Assembly: GCF_900604345.1 (NCBI RefSeq) | Contig: NZ_LR026983.1 | Location: 496,001 to 560,000, forward strand | Direction of reading: 5' to 3' | DNA: 64,000 bases | DNA from: Maliibacterium massiliense | GTDB lineage: Bacteria; Bacillota; Clostridia; Christensenellales; Maliibacteriaceae | Part shown: piece after piece, positions 33,883-41,798 of the stretch | How the letters are laid out: each line of letters opens with the position of its first letter | How positions within the stretch are numbered: the first letter of the stretch is position 1 | Position numbers and translations under genes: made by a program | Notes under the pieces: model-generated | The model's database searches: none | Told to the model about the DNA's origin: nothing | What the model saw: only the letters and a program-made list of their open reading frames with translations

Positions 33883-35463
33883 TTACGCGCGCCGCTGGAG
33901 CGCCGCGCGCACAAAGGAAAGGATCAGCGCGTTGGGGCGGATGGGCCTGCTGGTCAGCTCCGGCTGGTAGATCACGCCCACAAACCAAGGATGGTTTTTC
34001 AGCTCAATGATTTCGGTCCAGTCCGCCTTGGGGTTGCGGCCGCTGATCACCATGCCGCCCAGCGCAAAGGCGGAGGCGTAATCGTTGTTAAACTCGTAGT
34101 GGTGGCGGTGGCGCTCCTCTACGCACTGTGCGCCGTAGGCCTCGCGCGCGATGGTGCCCTCGGCAAGCTCGCAACCGAAGCCGCCGATGCGCCCACCATC
34201 GGGCACGCCCTGGTAAATGATGGGGTTGGCCGTCTCGGGGGCCAGCTCCACGCTGTTTGCGTCACTGATGCCCAGCACGCTTCGCGCAAACTCCACCGCA
34301 GCCATCTCCATGCCCATGCCGATGCCCAAAAAGGGAATGCCCTGCGTGCGCGCATACGCGATGGCGGCAAGCATGCCCTCCACGCCGTCGGCCTCGCTGC
34401 CGTCAGGCACCAGCACAGCGTCCGTGCCCTCGATATGGGCGGCGACGTTCTCAGGCGTGACGTCGTGCGCGTCAATCCAGCTGATGTCCACCTCCGCCCC
34501 CAGCGCGATGCCCGCGTGGTTGAGGCTCTCCACCAGCGAAAGGTATGCGTCGTGCAGCGCCACATACTTGCCCACCAGCGCCACCTTCACCCGCTTATCG
34601 CGGCTGTGGAAGTGATCCACCACCGCCCGCCAGGGCGCAAGGTCAGCCTCGCGCGCCTCCAGGCCCAGCCGCTTGAGCAGCAGGGTATCGAGACGCTCCT
34701 CGGCAAGCAGCAGCGGCACCTCATAGAGCGAGGGGGCGTCCACGTTGGAAACCACGCTCTCAGGCGCCACATTGCAAAAGAGCGCGATCTTTTCCTTGAT
34801 GCTCTGCGACAGCGGCGTCTCGCTGCGGCATACGATGATATCCGGCGTGATGCCGATGGAGCGCAGCTCCTTGACGCTGTGCTGTGTGGGCTTGGTCTTG
34901 ACCTCGCCCGCCATGCGCAGGTAGGGCATCAGGGTGACGTGCACAAAGGCGCAGTTTTCCGCGCCCACCTCCCAGCGCATCTGGCGGATGGCCTCCAGAA
35001 AGGGCAGGCTCTCGATATCGCCCACGGTGCCGCCTATCTCCACGATCACGATATCGCTGGACTGCTGGCGGGACACCGAGCGGATGCGCTCCTTGATCTC
35101 GCCGGTGACGTGGGGAATGATCTGCACCGTACCCCCATGGAACGCGCCGCGGCGCTCCTTGGTGAGCAGCTCAAAGTAGATGCGTCCCGCTGAGCAGCTG
35201 TTGTTCTTGGTCAGCTCCACGTCGATAAAGCGCTCGTAATGGCCCAGATCCAGGTCGGTCTCGGCGCCGTCGCGCGTGACGAACACCTCGCCGTGCTGTA
35301 GCGGGCTCATCAGGCTGGGATCCACGTTCATATAGGGATCGAGCTTTTGAATGGAAACCTTATAGCCGCGCGATTTGAGCAGCAGCCCGACCGATGCGGC
35401 CGTAATTCCCTTGCCAAGCGACGAAACCACGCCGCCGGTGATAAACACATACTTGGTTGCCAT
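33883..35463 (-). CDS. pyrG: CTP synthase
   Basis: The 526-residue enzyme makes CTP from UTP with glutamine. The synthase part opens 'KYVFITGGVVSSLGKGITAAS' and keeps 'LDPYMNVDPS' and 'EIGGTVGDIES'. In the glutaminase half (about 290-526), the nucleophile region reads 'PFLGIGMGMEMAAVEFAR': the usual Cys of 'GxCxGxQ' appears as Met/Gly, and only a late 'HHYEFNN' resembles the His motif. Glutamine use may therefore be impaired and ammonia may be the donor. The ATG at 35463 has GGGGAGG upstream. Confidence 0.95.
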   Translation of the reverse strand: MATKYVFITGGVVSSLGKGITAASVGLLLKSRGYKVSIQKLDPYMNVDPSLMSPLQHGEVFVTRDGAETDLDLGHYERFIDVELTKNNSCSAGRIYFELLTKERRGAFHGGTVQIIPHVTGEIKERIRSVSRQQSSDIVIVEIGGTVGDIESLPFLEAIRQMRWEVGAENCAFVHVTLMPYLRMAGEVKTKPTQHSVKELRSIGITPDIIVCRSETPLSQSIKEKIALFCNVAPESVVSNVDAPSLYEVPLLLAEERLDTLLLKRLGLEAREADLAPWRAVVDHFHSRDKRVKVALVGKYVALHDAYLSLVESLNHAGIALGAEVDISWIDAHDVTPENVAAHIEGTDAVLVPDGSEADGVEGMLAAIAYARTQGIPFLGIGMGMEMAAVEFARSVLGISDANSVELAPETANPIIYQGVPDGGRIGGFGCELAEGTIAREAYGAQCVEERHRHHYEFNNDYASAFALGGMVISGRNPKADWTEIIELKNHPWFVGVIYQPELTSRPIRPNALILSFVRAALQRRA

Positions 35464-35542
35464 AAACAAAAATCCTCCCCATATGCTGCCTGCCATTTCC
35501 GGCTGTTTTTGTCAAAATTTACGATGGAACAAAACACTCCAT

Positions 35543-35572
35543 ATTGTATCTGTGTTGCCGGCGGCGTGTCAA
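35543..35572 (-). promoter_or_regulatory. Predicted sigma-A promoter of pyrG
   Basis: On the minus strand a perfect TTGACA (35572-35567) and TACAAT (35548-35543) are 18 bases apart. No attenuator hairpin or GGGC start like that of Bacillus pyrG is seen in the leader. Confidence 0.6.
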
Positions 35573-35587
35573 GAGAGCCGGCGCGCT

Positions 35588-36229
35588 TTAGTCCGCAAAT
35601 TGCGGCACGATCACGCCCGCAAGGCCGTCGCCCCTGCGCACGATGAAGGTATCCCCGGTAAGGCGGGTATGCGCCCCGCGCAGCGCAAGAAAATCCGCCA
35701 CAGGCAGCAGGGTGGCCGAGAGAGTCAGCCGGTCGGTCTGGTAATGCATGGGCACCACGATGCGCGCGCCGATGGCGTCGCAAAGCGTGCTCGCCCCTTC
35801 GGCGTCCACCGTAAAGGTCCCCCCCACAGGCATGAGCAGCACGTCCACCTTGCCCAGCGCCTCCAACTGCGCTTCATCGAGCATGTGGCCAATATCGCCC
35901 ATATGCACCACGCGCACGCCGTCGATATCCAGCACATAGATCATGTTTTTGCCCCGCAGCGCGCCCTGCGCAGGGTCATGATAGCAGGGAACGCCAAAGA
36001 CAGAGACACCGCCGATGGTAACAGGCTCCTCGGTGCGCAGCACCTGGGGATTCCCCCACAGGGCGGCGGCGTTGGTGTGGTCAAAGTGCTCGTGGCTGCA
36101 GCAGACGATGTCCGCCTGCACCTGGGGCACCGGATAGCCCACGCTCCCCTCAAACGGGTCGCACACAACCGCCGTGCCCTCCTCGCTCGTCAGGCGGAAA
36201 CAAGCGTGTCCCAACCATTGAATCTTCAT
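35588..36229 (-). CDS. UPF0173-type metal-dependent hydrolase (beta-lactamase fold)
   Basis: The 213-residue protein starts MKIQWLGHACFRLTSEEG and has the metallo-beta-lactamase metal motif as 'SHEHFDHTNA', followed by 'VVHMGDIGH' and 'VPMHYQTD'. The family is widespread and its substrate is not known. The start overlaps the preceding stop in ATGA, so it belongs to the DUF1934 transcript. Confidence 0.9.
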   Translation of the reverse strand: MKIQWLGHACFRLTSEEGTAVVCDPFEGSVGYPVPQVQADIVCCSHEHFDHTNAAALWGNPQVLRTEEPVTIGGVSVFGVPCYHDPAQGALRGKNMIYVLDIDGVRVVHMGDIGHMLDEAQLEALGKVDVLLMPVGGTFTVDAEGASTLCDAIGARIVVPMHYQTDRLTLSATLLPVADFLALRGAHTRLTGDTFIVRRGDGLAGVIVPQFAD

Positions 36230-36852
36230 CGTACGTCCTCCTTTTCCTTGGGTAAAACCATCCAAAGTGCCGCGCCCAGCGCGCGGCACAGGTTATCCTG
36301 CGTTTCGCCGGCCAGCAGCAACGCGTCCATGCGCGCGCCAAGCGCAAGCTCCACCTGCGCGGCATAGCGCGCCCGCGCGGCGGCCTGTCCCACCTCGTAA
36401 GCCGAAAGCGCAAGGACGCACAGCATGCGTTCCTTCGCCTGCGCGCAGGGACGGCTTTGCGCCTGCGGCCGCACTTTCAGCGCGCACCGTTTGATGGCCG
36501 CGCGCACAAAAAAATCCGGTGCGGCGCTGTCTAAAAGCGGGATATCCTCGGGAAGTGTCCGCCCCATCTCCTGTGCAGCGCGGCCCAGAAAGGCGCCGTC
36601 CAGATGCCCGTTGAGAAAGCCGCGCGCGCCCGCGCGCCAAGTATCGATGCCCTCGATGTGCGGCATGCGGCGCACAAAAAAAGCGCCCGCTTCCTCGATG
36701 GACACGCCGGCTCTGGACGCATAGAGCAGCGGCGCGTTGAGCGCGACGCATACGTCCTGCCCCGTGTAGATGCGCGATCGCACATCCTCGCCCGCCCATG
36801 CGGCGGCAGCGGCGCGCGCGCGCGCCTTGATGCTAGCGAGCGGCCCCTGCAT
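36226..36852 (-). CDS. Unrecognised protein, possibly a DALR-like tRNA-binding remnant
   Basis: I do not recognise this 208-residue, Ala/Arg-rich, mostly helical protein (MQGPLASIKARARAAAAAW...). The C-terminal 65 residues ('MLCVLALSAYEVGQAAARARYAAQVELALGARMDAL...') faintly resemble the DALR anticodon-binding domain of arginyl-tRNA synthetase. In Bacillus the DUF1934 gene is next to argS, which makes a degenerate or reduced ArgS relative imaginable. It overlaps DUF1934 by 20 bases and the next gene by 4, so it is very likely translated. No HIGH or KMSK motif is present. Confidence 0.6.
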   Translation of the reverse strand: MQGPLASIKARARAAAAAWAGEDVRSRIYTGQDVCVALNAPLLYASRAGVSIEEAGAFFVRRMPHIEGIDTWRAGARGFLNGHLDGAFLGRAAQEMGRTLPEDIPLLDSAAPDFFVRAAIKRCALKVRPQAQSRPCAQAKERMLCVLALSAYEVGQAAARARYAAQVELALGARMDALLLAGETQDNLCRALGAALWMVLPKEKEDVR

Positions 36853-37276
36853 GCTCGTTTTTGCGGAAGGTGACCGACAGGTGGTTTACGCCCAGCACGT
36901 CGCCGTCCACGTCCAGCTGGTACTTTAAGTCCACCTTCCCCTCGCCACGCTGGATGTCCACATCCACCAGCGTGGGAAAGATGCCCAGCTGCAGCGCGCC
37001 CAGCGGCGTGGTGAGCGTGCTGATATACTTTTGCCCCTGGTGGAACTGCATGCGGCTGTTGAGGTCCCCCTGGCGGGTGACGCTCACCACATCCCCCTTG
37101 ACGCTGATGCGCGTGTGGGTGCCCTCCATGCCCGATACGTCTGTCTCTTCATACTCGAGCACATGCTCGTTTTTGCGGAGGGAATAGCTGCCCGGGGTGA
37201 CCAGCTCGACCGATGCGTCATTGCCTTCAAGGTCTGTCTGCGTGCCCGTGATGGATATCATGACATTGCGCTGCAT
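36833..37276 (-). CDS. DUF1934 beta-barrel protein (YwiB-like)
   Basis: The 147-residue protein starts MQRNVMISITGTQTDLEGND and fits DUF1934: a calycin-like barrel with 'TRISVKGDVVSVTRQGDLNSRMQFHQGQKY', then 'GKVDLKYQLDVDGDVLGVNHLSVTFRKNE'. The function is unknown; it is often found beside argS. AGGGAGGG lies before the ATG. It heads a three-gene operon with overlapping ends. Confidence 0.88.
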   Translation of the reverse strand: MQRNVMISITGTQTDLEGNDASVELVTPGSYSLRKNEHVLEYEETDVSGMEGTHTRISVKGDVVSVTRQGDLNSRMQFHQGQKYISTLTTPLGALQLGIFPTLVDVDIQRGEGKVDLKYQLDVDGDVLGVNHLSVTFRKNEHAGAAR

Positions 37277-37334
37277 CGTTATCCCTCCCTTTGCCTTTTT
37301 GTTTATTATAGCATATCCGCCATGCGATACCAAC

Positions 37335-37375
37335 GAAAAAAGAGGCGCCCCTGCCAAGTGGACAGCCTCTTTTTT
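37335..37375. terminator. Terminator after ypeB
   Basis: AAAAAAGAGGC and GCCTCTTTTTT enclose an 18-base loop; the A and T runs allow it to act in both directions, here for the sleB-ypeB transcript. Confidence 0.85.
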
Positions 37376-37420
37376 CACCAGTGGACCCAAGTGCCTTTTG
37401 TCTATGGACAGGCGCGCAAG

Positions 37421-38800
37421 TCAGATAACCAGGTTGCCCTCGTCCGCATCGAGGATCAACAGCACCTTTTGTTCCGCGCCACTTTCCGCGTTAATGTAAA
37501 CCAGATACGTCTCTTGGGCGTACGTGCCGGAAATTTCCCAGCACAGCACCTCTCTGCCCGAGGATTCGGGGATTAGGCACAGCCGCGCCGTCTCCTGCGC
37601 CAGGTTGGGCGAGATTCGCGCGCACGCCTGCTGGCGGCTGAGCGCGGGCTGCGCAAGCGTGCGTTCCACGTGGTCCATCACATAGTTCCACGCCTCAAAG
37701 CCCACGATATCCCCCGTCTGCATATCCACCTTGACCTTGATCAAGTCGGTATAGAGGGTCACGCCGCCCTGCTGGCAGGCGGTGTTGATCACCGCCACGT
37801 TGCCGTAGGCCTGGGCGTAGGTGGGTGTCATGTTCAGGTAGCCCTGCCTACCCAGAAAGGCCAGCGCCCGCTGGGTACACGCCTGCATATCCAACGTGCG
37901 CGCACTGGGCGCGGCGCCGCAGGTCATGCTGAGGATTTCCCCTCCCTGCTGGGAAATCAGCACCGTGCCGGCGCGGTTGTCCTGCGAAAAGTTTACGATG
38001 TGCGCCGGAATGCTGCCGCCCATGGCGCCCGCGTATTCCACCCGCGCCTCCGGCACAAAGGCCTGCGCCCTTGCGGTGGCCTGCTCCGCCGTAACCGCGG
38101 GCAGGTTTTCAATGCGCTTGGGCGCGCGGTTCATCCGGCTTTCGCTGAACGGGCCGTCGTAGATCAGCGTGGGGTAATCCACGCTGGCCGATTCGATGCG
38201 CCCAAAGCCCTGCAGCGTCTCGGGGATGTTCGCCTGGTCGTCCGCCGCCTGAGAGAGCAGCGCGCACCAGCGATAATCCCCACTGTCAAAGCTCTGCCCC
38301 AGCGCGCGCGCCTCCCGGCAGAACGCGCCGCACTGCGTGCGCAGCTCCTGCAGCTGGGTACGATCCGTTTCCGTTAGCTGCACGCCCTGCAGCGCCTGCA
38401 GGGACAGCTGGTGGCTGTAATCGCCGAGCCGGTTGACAAACGCCATGGTGCCGCTGAACGCGCCCAGGCACTCGGGCAGCAGCGCCACGCACTGCTGCAC
38501 CGCCTCGCTGTGGCGGTAGATGTCCTCGAGCAGCTGCGCCTGGGCCTGTGGCGATTGCACCACCATCAGCTTGCCCAGCTTGACCTCCACGCCGTCGAGA
38601 TGGTCCCGCAGATCGTAAAACGAGGCGCTGTAGACGCTCTCCAGATACCTCTCGTACCTATCCGCCGCACTGTCGCGCGCAATAGCCAGCGTTGCGGCGC
38701 CCATAAAGGCCGCGCTCAGCAGCAGGCCCAGCGCCGTTGCGCGGACGCGCAGGCGGTGGTTCTTCATCCATGCGCGCATGCGCGCCTTGTGCTCACCCAT
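37421..38800 (-). CDS. ypeB: Germination protein YpeB
   Basis: The 459-residue protein has an N-terminal membrane anchor (about 19-42), a helical 'ADRYERYLESVYSASFYDL' region and C-terminal PepSY-like repeats. In Bacillus YpeB is needed to place and stabilise SleB in the spore. It follows sleB by 10 bases with AGGAGG before its ATG, the usual order sleB-ypeB. Expression in the forespore is expected but I could not find a clear sigma-G site. Confidence 0.95.
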   Translation of the reverse strand: MGEHKARMRAWMKNHRLRVRATALGLLLSAAFMGAATLAIARDSAADRYERYLESVYSASFYDLRDHLDGVEVKLGKLMVVQSPQAQAQLLEDIYRHSEAVQQCVALLPECLGAFSGTMAFVNRLGDYSHQLSLQALQGVQLTETDRTQLQELRTQCGAFCREARALGQSFDSGDYRWCALLSQAADDQANIPETLQGFGRIESASVDYPTLIYDGPFSESRMNRAPKRIENLPAVTAEQATARAQAFVPEARVEYAGAMGGSIPAHIVNFSQDNRAGTVLISQQGGEILSMTCGAAPSARTLDMQACTQRALAFLGRQGYLNMTPTYAQAYGNVAVINTACQQGGVTLYTDLIKVKVDMQTGDIVGFEAWNYVMDHVERTLAQPALSRQQACARISPNLAQETARLCLIPESSGREVLCWEISGTYAQETYLVYINAESGAEQKVLLILDADEGNLVI

Positions 38801-38810
38801 ACGTTGCCTC

Positions 38811-39497
38811 CTACATGCAGAACCGGTGCAGGCCGATCACCCGCACCACTGGCCTTGAGAAAATCCACGCGTTGGTGCTCTTGGCCGGGTTGTAATAGAA
38901 GATACACCCGCCCGAGGGGTCCCACCCATTGAGCGCGTCGCGTGCGGCGCGCATAGCCTCTGCATCGGGCGAGAGGTTGATCTGCCCATCCGTCACCGCG
39001 GTAAACGCGCCCGGCTCGTAGATCACGGCGGCGATGGTGTTGGGGAACTCGGGATGCTTCACCCGGTTGAGGATAACCGCGGCCACCGCCACCTTGCCCT
39101 CGTAGGGCTCGCCGCGCGCCTCTGCGTACACCGCCTTGGCCAGCAGGTAGACGTCCTTATCATAACTGCCCGCGCTGCCGGCGCTATTGTCCGTGGTATC
39201 CGAAAGGCTGATGCCCAGCGCGTCTGCCGTCTGCTGGCCGATCACACCGTCCACGCTCAGCGCGTTTTTGCGCTGAAATTGGCGCACCGCCTCGGCGGTC
39301 TGCTGGCCGAAGATGCCGTCCACCGCGTCCTGATAGTAGCCCCAGTCCTTGAGGCGCTGCTGCGCCTGGCGCACGCGCTCGCCCTGGGAGCCGACGCGTA
39401 AGGGCGCGGGCGCGGCCAGCAACATGCCCAGCCCGCCGGCCGCCAGCAGCAGCACCGTCAGCACAATGCCTGTGATTGTGCGGGTTTTTCGTTTCAT
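38811..39497 (-). CDS. sleB: Spore cortex-lytic enzyme SleB
   Basis: The 228-residue protein has a signal sequence (about 8-29), a peptidoglycan-binding domain ('LRVGSQGERVRQAQQRLKDW', about 33-95) and the SleB catalytic domain with 'LAKAVYAEARGEPYEGKVAV', whose Glu is catalytic, and 'GCIFYYNPAKST'. It is a lytic transglycosylase that degrades cortex during germination. The operon partner is ypeB. Confidence 0.96.
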   Translation of the reverse strand: MKRKTRTITGIVLTVLLLAAGGLGMLLAAPAPLRVGSQGERVRQAQQRLKDWGYYQDAVDGIFGQQTAEAVRQFQRKNALSVDGVIGQQTADALGISLSDTTDNSAGSAGSYDKDVYLLAKAVYAEARGEPYEGKVAVAAVILNRVKHPEFPNTIAAVIYEPGAFTAVTDGQINLSPDAEAMRAARDALNGWDPSGGCIFYYNPAKSTNAWIFSRPVVRVIGLHRFCM

Positions 39498-39517
39498 GCT
39501 CTCGCCTCCTTGCCTTC

Positions 39518-40129
39518 TTACAACCAGCCCCATAGATCGGACCATTTTTCCTGTAGATAGGAGCGGAACTGCAGATTGCCCGCGGGGCGGTCCTGCGCCT
39601 GCTGCGCGGCATCCTCCCCCGCGCAGGAGGGGTCCTCTCTGATATCGGCAAAGCACAGCGGCGGGAACATCACGCACCACCAGTTTTTTCCCGCGCCCTC
39701 GCCCAGCACCACGCGCAGCGCCTGGTACTCCCCCTCGGGGTAGATCACCCCGTCATAGAGGCGGGAAGGGAAATGCTCCACGCTTAAGGAAGCGCGCACC
39801 TGTTGCGGCCTGCCCTGGCGCGCCAGTTCTTGGCGGGCCGTCTCCTCGATGGCCGAAAGCTCCTTTTCTGCCAGCGCGCAGGCAGCCTGGCGGTCCGCTG
39901 CGCCTGAAAACAGCGGCCCAAAGCGCGCCACGATCGCATCGCGCACCGCCAGCTTGACGCGCTGGTCCTCCTCCCCATCGCTGCTGGCGATGATATGCAG
40001 CCGCAGGATATCCTGCGGCGCGGGCGCGGCCTTGGTGGGCGCCTGAAAAAGCGCGCATCCCAGCAGCAGCGCAAGCGCCAGCACCGCGGCCGCGTATTGT
40101 TTCCATCCTGTCTGTCGTGCATTGTGCAT
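39518..40129 (-). CDS. spoIIR: Stage II sporulation protein R
   Basis: The 203-residue secreted protein has an N-terminal signal helix (about 10-30), 'LRLHIIASSDGEEDQRVKL' and the family signature 'NWWCVMFPPLCF'. SpoIIR is made in the forespore under sigma-F and triggers SpoIIGA to activate sigma-E in the mother cell. The ATG at 40129 lies downstream of AAAGGGGG. A sigma-F-like promoter is seen 17-53 bases upstream. Confidence 0.95.
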   Translation of the reverse strand: MHNARQTGWKQYAAAVLALALLLGCALFQAPTKAAPAPQDILRLHIIASSDGEEDQRVKLAVRDAIVARFGPLFSGAADRQAACALAEKELSAIEETARQELARQGRPQQVRASLSVEHFPSRLYDGVIYPEGEYQALRVVLGEGAGKNWWCVMFPPLCFADIREDPSCAGEDAAQQAQDRPAGNLQFRSYLQEKWSDLWGWL

Positions 40130-40152
40130 ATGCGAAGCCCCCTTTGCACTTC

Positions 40153-40182
40153 CAGTATGGACAGCAAACGCGTGCGCTATAC
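40153..40182 (-). promoter_or_regulatory. Sigma-F-like promoter of spoIIR
   Basis: On the minus strand GTATA (40182-40178) is followed after 15 bases by GTCCATACTG (40162-40153), which matches four fixed positions of the sigma-F -10 consensus GgnrAnAnTw. The spacing and place just before spoIIR support it. Confidence 0.5.
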
Positions 40183-40192
40183 AGCCGCGCGC

Positions 40193-40231
40193 AAAAAAGA
40201 GCCGGGCGCGCAGGTTTGCGCGTCCGGCTCT
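40193..40231 (-). terminator. Terminator of ispE
   Basis: AGAGCCGG/CCGGCTCT with inner CGCGCA/TGCGCG arms forms a strong hairpin followed on the minus strand by six T. Confidence 0.85.
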
Positions 40232-40295
40232 TGTATATACCCATGCGGGGCCGCCCCTCATAAGGGGGTGCATCCTTTTATTTTACTATTTCGTT

Positions 40296-41171
40296 TTATG
40301 CGATCTCGATCGCCCGGGGCACGGTGTGCACTGCAAAAAGCGCACACACCTGCCGGCGCAGGCGCTCCATGGCCGCCTGCTGGCACGCCGCGTCCGCATA
40401 GAGGCCCAGCACTGCGCTGCCGCTGCCCGTCATCCACACGGCGCGCGCGCCGCTTCCGTCCAGCATGGCCATCACCTCGGGGATGCTCGCCTCCAGCGCG
40501 CAGGCGGGCATCTGCAGTGCGTTGGCATGGGCAAGCGCGGCTGCCACGGCCGCCGCATCGCCCGAGACGAGCGCCCGCTCTATGCGATCGACGTCCACCG
40601 GCGGCACCTTGCCAATGGCATCATAGGCGCGAAACACGTCCGGTGTGGCCAGCGAGGGCAACGCTTTGGCGATGATGAGCTGATACACCGCGCCTCCTTC
40701 CACGCGCGTCAGCCGCTCGCCGATGCCCTGCGCACGCATGCGCCCCCCGCGCAGGCAGAAGGGCACGTCCGCGCCCAGCTGGCAGGCCACCTCCGCCAGC
40801 TGCGCCTGATCCAGGTCCAGCTGCCAGAGCCGGTTGAGCCCCGCCAGCACCGCCGCCGCGTCCGCTGAGCCGCCGCCCAGCCCCGCGCCCATGGGGATGG
40901 CCTTCTTCAGTCCGATGCGCACCCCGCGCGTGACCCCATAGAGCCGCTTGAGCAGCGCCGCCGCGCGCCAGGCCAGGTTCTGCGCGCCCGCGCCCACGCC
41001 CGCGATGTCCCCCACCTCGATGGGGCCGTTTGTCAGCGCCAGCGTCACCTCATCGTAGAGCGAGACGCTGTCCATGATCATATCCAGCGCATGGTACTTG
41101 TCCGCACGCAGTCCCTTCACATCCAGCGCCCAGTTGATCTTTGCCGCAGCGCGCAGGATCAGCGTATCCAT
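40296..41171 (-). CDS. ispE: 4-diphosphocytidyl-2-C-methyl-D-erythritol kinase
   Basis: The 291-residue GHMP kinase acts in the MEP pathway of isoprenoid synthesis. 'AAAKINWALDVKGLRADKYH' and the ATP loop 'PMGAGLGGGSADAAAVL' are intact, as is the late 'MTGSGSAVLGLY'. The ATG at 41171 is taken; a GTG three codons earlier (41180) is possible, and neither has ideal spacing to GAAGGG. It ends in a strong terminator. Confidence 0.95.
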   Translation of the reverse strand: MDTLILRAAAKINWALDVKGLRADKYHALDMIMDSVSLYDEVTLALTNGPIEVGDIAGVGAGAQNLAWRAAALLKRLYGVTRGVRIGLKKAIPMGAGLGGGSADAAAVLAGLNRLWQLDLDQAQLAEVACQLGADVPFCLRGGRMRAQGIGERLTRVEGGAVYQLIIAKALPSLATPDVFRAYDAIGKVPPVDVDRIERALVSGDAAAVAAALAHANALQMPACALEASIPEVMAMLDGSGARAVWMTGSGSAVLGLYADAACQQAAMERLRRQVCALFAVHTVPRAIEIA

Positions 41172-41406
41172 AAAAGCCACGTTCCCTTCTTTATGCCGTT
41201 GGTTGTATCATAGCATCTTTGCTGTGCCACAGACAATATCCCTCGGGCACATGCGCGGCCGGCCTGTGCCTCCCTTTTGCGCGCATACGGCAATGCCCTG
41301 GCGCGCAAAGGCGCGATCTGTAGGCACGCAGGTTTTGGAGACGTGCGAAATACCCTGGAGCGCGGCGGATCGCAAGGATGGCGGGCACGCCCAGCAGTGC
41401 ATGCCC

Positions 41407-41687
41407 TTACGCACACGCGCAGGCGTGAGGCGTCATCTCTGGCGAGCGCAAAAATCCGTTTACGCATGTCCTTACGCGTACGCGCGCAGGCACGAGGCTT
41501 TCTAGCGCAGGTGCGCCGTACAATGCCCAATGCGATGCTGGGCGCGAGGCTCTCTGCCTACAATGACGGCCTGTGGTGCGAGGGCTGGCCTTACGCGCAC
41601 GCGCGCAGGCGCGGCAGCGCACGACGATCCACGGGGTGTCCCTTGACGTAAAACTTTACGCGCACGCGCGCAGGCGCGGCAGCGCAC
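41407..41687. repeat. Four copies of a GC-rich intergenic repeat (family A)
   Basis: Units begin at 41407, 41472, 41591 and 41656, each with TTACGC(R)YACGCG...CAGGC. The last two are identical over 32 bases (41591-41622 and 41656-41687). Spacings are 65, 119 and 65 bases. The 627-base gap 41172-41798 holds no convincing gene; short Arg-rich frames on both strands reflect base composition. Confidence 0.65.
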
Positions 41688-41798
41688 TGCCCCCATGCAA
41701 AAAGCGGCGGGTGCGGCGCGCCAGCGCTTTGATCAAGCAAAGACGGCCGCCCCGCAAATGCGGAGCGGCCGTATACATGCATCGATCTGGCACACCGA

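Noticed and set aside
41407..41687. CRISPR array
   Set aside because: Only four units, with unequal spacers and decaying copies, and no cas genes are present.
41277..41700. Short Arg/Cys-rich frames on both strands in the ispE gap
   Set aside because: They have no ribosome sites, overlap each other, and are built from the repeat units; base composition explains them.
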